From: an uncultured Myxococcales bacterium
GTDB taxonomy: Bacteria > Myxococcota_A > UBA9042
DNA length: 6,892 nt
Assembly (NCBI GenBank): GCA_937915965.1
Contig: CALGHC010000443.1
Span: forward strand, 1-6,892
Reading direction: 5' to 3'
Both the position numbers and the translations under genes were made by a program. This document shows, one piece after another, positions 1 to 5,401 of the stretch (its first letter is position 1; every line of letters begins with the position of its first letter). The notes under the pieces are model-generated. The model was given only the letters and a program-made list of their open reading frames with translations. It searched no databases and was not told the origin of the DNA.

Positions 1-364
1 CATTCAAGCCGAGGGCGAAGCCTGGTGGGCGCAGATGCCGCGGCTGCCGTGGGCGGACCGCCTGTGGAAGGCGTGCCACGGCGCCGCCGACGAGGTCGTC
101 GTACTGACCTCGCCGGGTCCGTTCGCCGAGAGCGCCGCGGGCAAATACCGCTGGGTGCGCGAACAGCTCGGCACATCGCGGATGCTCATCGGCCAGCCCA
201 AGGAAGTGTGCTCGAAGCCCGGCCACGTGCTGATCGACGACCGGCGCGGCTACCGCGAACGCTGGGAGGCCGAAGGTGGCGTGCTGCTCTCTCTTGGCCG
301 ACCTTGGAATCCCGATGGCCTCGCGCCAGAGACAATCATCGGCATGCTCGAACGCCATCGCTGA
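1..364 (+). CDS. HAD-fold 5'(3')-deoxyribonucleotidase-like protein, 3' end only
   Basis: This is the C-terminal part (120 visible codons, reading from base 2) of a gene that begins before the window. The visible protein carries the later HAD phosphatase motifs: LTSP at visible residues 35-38 (motif II Thr/Ser), GKYRW at 47-51 (motif III Lys48), and VLIDDR at 76-81 (motif IV metal-binding Asp79/Asp80). The aspartate nucleophile motif (DxD) must lie upstream of the window. The pattern LTSP, then GK..W, then LIDD, then W...GG matches the NT5C/cytosolic 5'-nucleotidase type C branch, whose members dephosphorylate (deoxy)nucleoside monophosphates in the cytoplasm. Small phage-like HAD phosphatases share the same motifs, so the substrate is inference. 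An internal ATG at 35 is not the start, because the open frame and family-like residues (EAWWAQMPRLPW) continue upstream. The TGA at 362-364 lies inside the first copy of a tandem repeat. Confidence 0.75.
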   Translation, partial: IQAEGEAWWAQMPRLPWADRLWKACHGAADEVVVLTSPGPFAESAAGKYRWVREQLGTSRMLIGQPKEVCSKPGHVLIDDRRGYRERWEAEGGVLLSLGRPWNPDGLAPETIIGMLERHR

Positions 365-421
365 CACGGGGACCAGCCATCGCTGACGCGGGGACCAGCC
401 ATCGCTGACGCGGGGACCAGC
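356..421. repeat. three-copy 22-bp tandem repeat straddling a stop codon
   Basis: Three adjacent 22-bp units occupy 356-377, 378-399 and 400-421. Units 2 and 3 are identical. Unit 1 differs by one base (ACACGG in place of ACGCGG). Every unit contains ATCGCTGAC followed by GGGGACCAGC, so the last codons and TGA of the upstream HAD gene (CATCGCTGA) are copied in each unit. The unit length is not a multiple of three, but the reading frame already ends in unit 1, so copy number should not alter the protein. The near-identity suggests recent slippage or unequal recombination. Confidence 0.9.
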
Positions 422-437
422 GAGCGACGGTTCCCGC
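410..437 (+). promoter_or_regulatory. possible leader hairpin upstream of the BioD-like gene
   Basis: The 3' part of the last repeat unit (GCGGGGACC, 410-418) can pair with GGTTCCCGC (429-437), giving a 9-bp stem with one G-U pair and a 10-base loop. It ends 22 bases before the ATG at 460. No T-run follows, so it is not a classical intrinsic terminator. It could protect the 3' end of the upstream mRNA or shape the leader of the next gene. Units 1 and 2 carry the same GGGGACC arm and could compete for the 3' arm. The pairing is visible in the sequence; any function is inference. Confidence 0.35.
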
Positions 438-459
438 AACGAACACGGGAGGAAACGCC

Positions 460-1590
460 ATGCCCAGGCTCTTCGTCAGCGCCACACGCCAAAATGTCGG
501 CAAGACGACCACCTCGATTGGCCTCTTTGGGCTGTTTCGCGAGATGGGACTGCGCGTTCACTTCATCAAGCCGGTCGGCCAACGCTTCGTCGACCAGGCC
601 GGCCAGCGCGCGGACGAGGACGCGGTCCTCTTTGGCGAGGTCTTTGGCGAGGATGTCTCACTGACCGACATGAGCCCCGTGACGATCCCGCCCGGCTTCA
701 CCGAGAACTACATCTTCAACCGCGACCGGGCGGCCATCTACGGCGCGATCGATGCCGCGATCGCCCACGTCGACCGCGACGTCGACCTGACGATCGTCGA
801 GGGAACCGGCCACGCCGGCGTCGGCTCGGTCATCGACGCGTCCAACGCCCAGGTTGCAGCCCACCTCGGCGCCAAGGTGATCATCATCGCCCGCGCTGGC
901 ATCGGCAGCGCCATCGACGAGATAGCCTTGAACGCGGCGCTCTTCCGCGCCGAGGGCGTGCCGATCCTTGGCGCCATCATCAACAAGGTGAGGCCCGAGA
1001 AGTACGAGAAAATCGAGCGCACAGTGCGCCAGGGCCTCGCCCACATCGGCATCGATCTGCTTGGGGTGGTGCCCTACGACGAGGCGCTGACCCTGCCGAC
1101 GGTGGGCCAGCTCGCGAGCGAGCTGAACCTCGAGGTCGTGGCCGGCCACGACCACCTCGGCAACCGGGTCATGGACACGATCGTCGCGGCGATGACGCCG
1201 CAAAACACCATCGGTCACATCCAGCACGGGACCTTCGTGATCACGCCGGGAGATCGCATCGACAACATCCTGGTTTGCATTGCGAGTCACCTGGTCGCCC
1301 GCCAGAAGGACCGGCGTACCGTGTCGGGCGTGCTGCTCTCGGGCGGCATCGAGCCGGATCCGACGATCATGGAGCTGCTGATCGACGCCCAGGTGCCCAT
1401 CCTCATATCGAACGAGGACACATACCGCATCTCAGCCAAGGTGCGGAACCTGGTGGTCAAGATCGGCCCCAAGGACGTCGACAAGATCGAGATGGCGCGG
1501 CGGATGATCAAGGACCACATCGACGGTGCTGCCCTCCTCGCGAGATTGCGGGCGTTCGGCGTCGCCGGCGCGCCGGAGGAACCAAAGTGA
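460..1590 (+). CDS. BioD-like P-loop NTPase with DRTGG domain (phosphotransacetylase N-terminal-like, no Pta catalytic domain)
   Basis: A 376-residue cytoplasmic protein with two recognisable parts. Residues 1 to about 215 form a dethiobiotin-synthetase-like P-loop NTPase: Walker A within SATRQNVGKTT (Lys15, Thr16), the BioD-type IKPVGQR at 36-42, and a Walker B-like strand ending in IVEGTGHAGVGS (112-123). Residues about 250-360 form a DRTGG domain, with GDRID at 264-268 in place of the name-giving motif, followed by LLSGGIEPDP. The same pair of domains forms the regulatory N-terminal half of long phosphotransacetylases such as E. coli Pta, but the acetyl/butyryl-transferase domain is absent, so this protein should not make acetyl phosphate itself. 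Stand-alone versions are known (BioD-like/COG0857-type proteins); their role is unclear, probably nucleotide-dependent regulation. The start is set by a good Shine-Dalgarno sequence (GGGAGG, 447-452) 7 bases before ATG. The end overlaps the NUDIX gene by 4 bases. Confidence 0.85.
   Translation: MPRLFVSATRQNVGKTTTSIGLFGLFREMGLRVHFIKPVGQRFVDQAGQRADEDAVLFGEVFGEDVSLTDMSPVTIPPGFTENYIFNRDRAAIYGAIDAAIAHVDRDVDLTIVEGTGHAGVGSVIDASNAQVAAHLGAKVIIIARAGIGSAIDEIALNAALFRAEGVPILGAIINKVRPEKYEKIERTVRQGLAHIGIDLLGVVPYDEALTLPTVGQLASELNLEVVAGHDHLGNRVMDTIVAAMTPQNTIGHIQHGTFVITPGDRIDNILVCIASHLVARQKDRRTVSGVLLSGGIEPDPTIMELLIDAQVPILISNEDTYRISAKVRNLVVKIGPKDVDKIEMARRMIKDHIDGAALLARLRAFGVAGAPEEPK
1575..1580 (+). promoter_or_regulatory. 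ribosome binding site that sets the NUDIX GTG start
   Basis: GGAGGA lies inside the last codons of the BioD-like gene, 6 bases before GTG 1587. It supports this GTG rather than the much earlier in-frame ATG at 1275, whose translation would run through more than 300 bases of the upstream gene. The stop TGA of the upstream gene and this GTG share bases (GTGA, 1587-1590), which suggests translational coupling. Confidence 0.7.
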
Positions 1591-2147
1591 GCGAAAGCGA
1601 CGAAGCGGTCGGCGTCTGGCAGCGACTTGATGGCGGCCGCGTGGTCTTCCAGAGCCGTTTCCTCACCCTGCGCGAGGACCGCGTGCGCACTCCGGACGGG
1701 CGCGAGTCGACCTACGGCGTCATCGACTGCGGCCACTGCGTCGGCGTGCTGCCGTTCGTCGACGACGACACCGTCTGGATGGTCCGCCAGCATCGCTACA
1801 TCGCAGATCGCTTCACCTGGGAGATGCCCACCGGTGGGGTCAACCGCGGCGAGCCGACCGAGGACGCAGCGCAGCGCGAGCTCGCCGAAGAGGCGGGATT
1901 TCGAGCTGGCCGGCTGGTGCATGTCTCGAGCTACCACACGTCCAAGAGCTGCATGGACGAGACCGCACACCTCTTCCTCGGCTACGATCTGACACCCGCT
2001 GCGGCTAAATCCGACCCCGACGAACAGATCGAGCGCCGCGCCCTGCCGTTCGCCGACGTCGTCTCGATGGTGAGTTCTGGCGAGATCACCGACGGCATGA
2101 CAATCGTCGCCGTACTCAGCGCGCTCCGATTGCGCGCTGCACGTTGA
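1587..2147 (+). CDS. NUDIX hydrolase, ADP-ribose pyrophosphatase type
   Basis: A 186-residue cytoplasmic enzyme with a complete NUDIX box: Gly83, Glu89, then RELAEEAGF at 97-105, exactly G-x5-E-x7-R-E-U-x-E-E-x-G-U. The preceding WEMPTGG (79 onward) corresponds to the E-(L/M)-P-(A/T)-G-G strand seen in ADP-ribose and nucleotide-sugar pyrophosphatases, and the later DETAHLFLGYDL resembles the DE..HLF segment of that branch. Such enzymes cleave ADP-ribose or related NDP-sugars to AMP (or NMP) plus a sugar phosphate, using Mg2+ bound by the NUDIX-box glutamates. The length is typical for the family. The exact substrate cannot be read from sequence. It shares a 4-base GTGA overlap with the BioD-like gene, so the two are almost certainly co-transcribed and probably translationally coupled. 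Its stop codon TGA (2145-2147) is part of a good -35 box for the next gene. Confidence 0.9.
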   Translation: MSESDEAVGVWQRLDGGRVVFQSRFLTLREDRVRTPDGRESTYGVIDCGHCVGVLPFVDDDTVWMVRQHRYIADRFTWEMPTGGVNRGEPTEDAAQRELAEEAGFRAGRLVHVSSYHTSKSCMDETAHLFLGYDLTPAAAKSDPDEQIERRALPFADVVSMVSSGEITDGMTIVAVLSALRLRAAR

Positions 2148-2174
2148 CCTGCAACTCGCCGCCTCAGCTATACT
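2144..2174 (+). promoter_or_regulatory. sigma70-like promoter of the S1-domain gene
   Basis: TTGACC (2144-2149, 5 of 6 to the -35 consensus) and TATACT (2169-2174, 5 of 6 to the -10 consensus) are separated by 19 bases, slightly longer than the ideal 17. The -10 box lies in a short AT-rich pocket, unusual for this GC-rich window. Transcription would begin near 2181 and give a leader of roughly 55 bases before ATG 2237. The NUDIX stop codon is embedded in the -35 box. Read-through from the upstream operon remains possible. Confidence 0.55.
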
Positions 2175-2177
2175 CCG

Positions 2178-2197
2178 CCGCGGCGCTCCCCGCGGGG
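2178..2197 (+). promoter_or_regulatory. structured 5' leader of the S1-domain gene
   Basis: Two overlapping symmetric elements sit just downstream of the predicted -10 box. CCGCGG (2178-2183) can pair with CCGCGG (2190-2195) across a 6-base loop, and CCCCGCGGGG (2188-2197) is a perfect 10-bp palindrome, so the two are mutually exclusive. They would lie at the extreme 5' end of the mRNA. Enterobacterial rpsA is known to use leader RNA structure for S1 autoregulation. Applying that here is inference, and no sequence similarity to that leader is claimed. Confidence 0.3.
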
Positions 2198-2236
2198 ACG
2201 GCGTATGACCCCTGACCGACGACCTGGAGAACCGAG

Positions 2237-3778
2237 ATGGCCCGCAACACCAGCCAGACCGACGACGACCTCTTCGACCCCGAAGCCGAGTTCGAGTCGC
2301 TGCTCGCGACCACCGCACCCGCCGAGCGGCCCTTCATCGAGCCAGGGTCGGCGATCCGCGGCGTCGTCACGCACGTCGGAGACCGCTACATCGAGCTCGA
2401 TGTCGGCGACGGCCGCGAGGGCTTGCTCGACCAGGCCGAGCTGGGTCCCCAAGGCGAGCTGCCCAAGGTGGGCGACGTCATCAACGGCCACGCCGTCGGC
2501 GTGCGCAACCGCGTCGTCGAGGTAGGCCTGGGCAATACGCGCGGCCCGCTCGACCTCGGCGCGTTGTATAGCGCCCACGAGACCGGCCAGCCGATCGAAG
2601 GCCGCGTCGCCGAGGTCAACAAGGGCGGCTATGTCGTCGAGATCGGTAGCCACCGCGCCTTCTGCCCGCTGGGCATGATCGACACGCGTCGCGTCGAAGA
2701 TCCCGAGACGCTCATCGGCAGCAAGCTGACGTTCCAGGTGATCGAGATGCGCGACGGCCGCGATCCAGTGGTCTCGCGACGCGCCGTGCTGGTCGCGGAG
2801 CGCGAGGCCCGCGCCGCCGAGACACGGCTCCTCCTGGTGCCCGGCGGCCGCTTCCGTGGCGAGGTCGTCAACGTGCGCGACTTCGGCGTCTTCGTCGACA
2901 TCGGCGGCGTCGAGGGCCTCGTGCACCGCAGCGAGCTGGGCTACGGGCGCCGCGAGCCCAGCGAGGTCGTCCAGGTCGGCCAGCTCGTCGAGGTGGAGGT
3001 GATCTCGATCGGACCCGACCCGAAGGGCCGCGGCGAGCGCATTTCGCTTTCGATGAAGTCGCTCGAAGACGATCCGTTTGACACCGCCTGGTCGGAGCTA
3101 CCGATCGGCGTGATCCTCGAAGGCAAGGTCACTCGCGTGCAGCCCTTCGGCGCATTCGTCGAGATCGCCAACGGAATCGAAGGCCTGCTTCATGTCAGCG
3201 CGTTTGGGAAGCGGATCGGTTCGCCTTTCGACATGTGCAAGGCGGGGCAGGACATCGTCGTTCGCGTGCTCGCCGTCGACCCGACGTTGCGGCGGATCTC
3301 GCTGGCCTGGGTCGAGCGCAGCGCCCTCGAAGAGCTGATCGATGCGGAGGTTCCGACGCCACAAAACTCACTGGGCGCAAGGGCGTTGGGCATGGCACGC
3401 ACGCAAGGCGACGAGGCCGAGGCCGTCGCCGCGACAGAACGCGCTCAGATCGGCGACGTAGTCGAGGTGCAGGTCGACCGCCACGCCCACTTTGGTGTCT
3501 TCGTCTCGTGGCCCGGCGGCGAGGGGCTGGTGCCAGCGCGCGAGCTCGGCGTACCCCAGGGTACCGACCTGCGCCGACGCTTCCCCGAGGGTTGCAAGAT
3601 CGAAGCCGAGGTCATCGACATCGACGCCGCCGGTCGCGTCCGCCTGAGCTCCGAGGCAGCCGCAAAGAGCCGCGAACGCACCCACGTCGACGCATGGCGC
3701 GCGGATCAACGCAAGCCAATCGACGCCGACAAGCTCAGCGACTTTGGCAAGCTGCTCAAAGAGAAGCTCGGCAGCTGA
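2237..3778 (+). CDS. S1 RNA-binding-domain protein with five S1 repeats (ribosomal protein S1-like)
   Basis: A 513-residue protein with an acidic N-terminal tail (residues 9-20, DDDLFDPEAEFE) and five S1/OB-fold repeats at about 36-97, 117-185, 204-274, 290-359 and 404-473. Repeats 3 and 4 are the most canonical (DFGVFVDIGGVEGLVHRSEL; PFGAFVEIANGIEGLLHVS). Repeat 2 looks like the variant second domain of bacterial S1 (NKGGYVVEI, AFCPLGM, PVVSRRAVL), so the N-terminal pair resembles the ribosome-binding part of S1. Gram-negative S1 usually has six domains and about 550-600 residues, so this is either a shortened S1 or, as in several deltaproteobacteria, a paralogue; I therefore give no symbol. 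The tail ends in DFGKLLKEKLGS, a possible amphipathic helix. ATG 2237 follows GGAG (2226-2229) with 7-base spacing. It has its own promoter-like sequence and structured leader, and converges on the HD-GYP gene. Confidence 0.88.
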   Translation: MARNTSQTDDDLFDPEAEFESLLATTAPAERPFIEPGSAIRGVVTHVGDRYIELDVGDGREGLLDQAELGPQGELPKVGDVINGHAVGVRNRVVEVGLGNTRGPLDLGALYSAHETGQPIEGRVAEVNKGGYVVEIGSHRAFCPLGMIDTRRVEDPETLIGSKLTFQVIEMRDGRDPVVSRRAVLVAEREARAAETRLLLVPGGRFRGEVVNVRDFGVFVDIGGVEGLVHRSELGYGRREPSEVVQVGQLVEVEVISIGPDPKGRGERISLSMKSLEDDPFDTAWSELPIGVILEGKVTRVQPFGAFVEIANGIEGLLHVSAFGKRIGSPFDMCKAGQDIVVRVLAVDPTLRRISLAWVERSALEELIDAEVPTPQNSLGARALGMARTQGDEAEAVAATERAQIGDVVEVQVDRHAHFGVFVSWPGGEGLVPARELGVPQGTDLRRRFPEGCKIEAEVIDIDAAGRVRLSSEAAAKSRERTHVDAWRADQRKPIDADKLSDFGKLLKEKLGS

Positions 3779-3817
3779 GACGCGCTGGCGACGCGCTGGC
3801 GACGCGCTGGCGACGCG
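3779..3817. repeat. 11-bp tandem repeat (3.5 copies) directly after a stop codon
   Basis: Units of GACGCGCTGGC occupy 3779-3789, 3790-3800 and 3801-3811, followed by a half copy GACGCG (3812-3817). All copies are identical. The array starts at the first base after the TGA of the S1-domain gene and fills most of the 57-bp gap to the convergent HD-GYP gene. A weak 5-bp stem with a 4-base loop (3821-3825 with 3830-3834) follows, but no T-run, so a terminator cannot be called with confidence. Confidence 0.9.
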
Positions 3818-3835
3818 GCCGCGCCCTCCGGCGCC

Positions 3836-5401
3836 TCACTCGGCCTCGTCCAGGACCTCGTGCGCGCGGCTCTCGATGAAGAGATCGAGCAGCTCGCGAT
3901 CGATGGCGCCGTCCTTGGCCTCGAAACCAAGGATGTCCAAGGCGCGCTCGTGCGGCACGGCCGACTTGTACGGCCGGTCGCGCGCGGTCAGCGCGTCGTA
4001 GATGTCGGTGATCATCATGATCCGCGCCTGCGGCGGGATCTCGGCCGGCGGCAGGTGTTGCGGATAGCCGTAGCCGTTGAGCTTCTCGTGGTGCTTGTGG
4101 GCAATCTCGGGCACCCGAGCGAGGTCGCGAGTCCACGGGATCTGGTTGAGGAAGCGATAGGTGTGGGTGACGTGACTCTCGATCTGCCGACGCTCCTCGG
4201 GCGACAACGTCCCTTTGGGGATCGACAGGCTGCTCACCTCGTCGGCGGTCAGCAGCGGCAGGCCACGACCGTCGGCGGTGCGGTAGTGGATCCGGGCGAA
4301 CTGCTCGAGCCGGCCGAATCCGCCTTCCTCAAGCACAGTCGGCTTGTTGCAACGCAGCACGAACTCCCAGAACGACTCGAGCTCAGTGAAGGCGATCTGC
4401 TGCTCCTCGGCGATCTCGGCGATGGCCGCCCGCGCGCCCTCGGAGAGTCCGGCGGGCTCGAGGACCTCGATCCGCCGCTGGTCGTAGTGGTGCAGACAAC
4501 CAAGGCGGGCGGTCTCGAAGCGCGCCTCGAGCACCGACAGTTGCTCGGGATGCAGCTTGTTGGCTTTGACGAGGACGTTCTCGTGGACGCCAACCTTGCC
4601 GAAGTCGTGCAGCAGCGCCGCGAAGCGAAGCTCGCGCAGCTCGTTGAGGGAGAAGTGAACGTCGCGGTAGGCGGGCGGCGGGTTGAGATTGACGGCCTCG
4701 GCGACGCGAACCGTCAACCGGGCGACCCGCTCGCTATGACCCGAAGTCGTCGGGTCTCGCGCTTCGATCGCGTACACGCTGGCGCGAACGAATCCCTCAA
4801 AGAGGTTGGCGATATCGCGGTGAAGAAACGCGTTCTGCAATGCGACCGCGGCGACGCCTCCCAGCGCCAGCAGCAGCTCTTCGTCCTCGCGCGAGTAGGG
4901 CCGGTCGCTCGCCTTGTTGAGGGCTTGGATCACCCCGCAGACCTCATCGGCGTCGTCGACCATCGGTACGGCGAGGATGTTGCGGGTGCGATATCCGCTG
5001 GCCTGGTCGATCGCTGGGTTGAAGCGCTCATCGGCGTAGGCGTCGTGGATGACGACCGGCTTGGCGGTCGCGGCGCACTCGCCGACGATGCCCTGCCCCA
5101 ACGGCACGCGGATGGTGCCGCGGCCGATACCGTGGGCGATCTTTGACCACAGCATACCGGTGTCGTGATCGACCAGGAACAACGAGCAGCGGTCCGATCC
5201 TGTGACCCGCTTGGCGGCGACCAGGATGCTGTCGAGGAGTGCGTTGACCTCGTGCCGGGCGCCGAGCTCGCGGGCGACGTCGAGCAGCGACTGCAGCTTC
5301 GCATTGCGCTCGCGCAACGCCTGCAGCTCGTTCGCCAAAGCCGACACCTCGGTCGCGAGGGCTTCAGCGTGGAGGTCGCGGGTCTTGGGGGGAACCGTCA
5401 T
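3836..5401 (-). CDS. GAF plus HD-GYP protein, probable cyclic-di-GMP phosphodiesterase
   Basis: A 521-residue soluble protein. A coiled-coil-like segment (about 8-40, heptad-like EALATEVSALANELQALRER) leads into a GAF sensor domain (about 50-190) and then an HD-GYP domain (about 200-515). HD-GYP enzymes hydrolyse cyclic-di-GMP at a metal centre. Expected residues are present: His221 (SGHSERVARL), His265-Asp266 (LLHDFGKVG), His410 (QIESHVTHTY), His437-His438 with the GYP signature at 445-447 (HHEKLNGYGYP), and Asp466 (ITDIYDALTARDRPYK). The domain is unusual in having about 140 residues between the HD pair and His410 instead of roughly 30. No signal peptide, membrane segment or receiver domain is seen, so the input is probably a small ligand or redox signal at the GAF domain. 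ATG 5401 was chosen over an upstream in-frame ATG at 5518 because GGCGAG (5413-5408) precedes it by 6 bases, and the 39-residue extension is Pro/Cys/Arg-rich and not domain-like. Confidence 0.88.
   Translation of the reverse strand: MTVPPKTRDLHAEALATEVSALANELQALRERNAKLQSLLDVARELGARHEVNALLDSILVAAKRVTGSDRCSLFLVDHDTGMLWSKIAHGIGRGTIRVPLGQGIVGECAATAKPVVIHDAYADERFNPAIDQASGYRTRNILAVPMVDDADEVCGVIQALNKASDRPYSREDEELLLALGGVAAVALQNAFLHRDIANLFEGFVRASVYAIEARDPTTSGHSERVARLTVRVAEAVNLNPPPAYRDVHFSLNELRELRFAALLHDFGKVGVHENVLVKANKLHPEQLSVLEARFETARLGCLHHYDQRRIEVLEPAGLSEGARAAIAEIAEEQQIAFTELESFWEFVLRCNKPTVLEEGGFGRLEQFARIHYRTADGRGLPLLTADEVSSLSIPKGTLSPEERRQIESHVTHTYRFLNQIPWTRDLARVPEIAHKHHEKLNGYGYPQHLPPAEIPPQARIMMITDIYDALTARDRPYKSAVPHERALDILGFEAKDGAIDRELLDLFIESRAHEVLDEAE

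Noticed and set aside
1275..1586. Longer NUDIX start at ATG 1275
   Set aside because: The extra 104 residues are an out-of-frame reading of the BioD-like gene. The GTG at 1587 has a Shine-Dalgarno sequence and the typical family length.
1287..2318. Minus-strand open frame of 343 codons across the NUDIX gene
   Set aside because: Arg/Ser-rich translation with no motif, no ribosome binding site, and antisense to two well-supported genes.
2205..2525. Upstream overlapping ORF starting at ATG 2205 before the S1-domain gene, preceded by GGGGA
   Set aside because: It runs in another frame through the S1 coding sequence and gives a Pro/Ser/Thr-rich product with no motif. The GGGGA is part of the GC-rich palindrome.
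2168..2926. Minus-strand open frame of 252 codons over the S1-domain gene
   Set aside because: It mirrors the S1 coding sequence, is Ala/Asp/Val/Leu-repetitive, and would have to cross the S1 promoter. No independent support.
3860..5146. Plus-strand open frame of 428 codons opposite the HD-GYP gene
   Set aside because: Its translation has no recognisable domain, and it lies exactly antisense to a gene with clear GAF and HD-GYP motifs. Long antisense frames are expected with GC-biased third positions.
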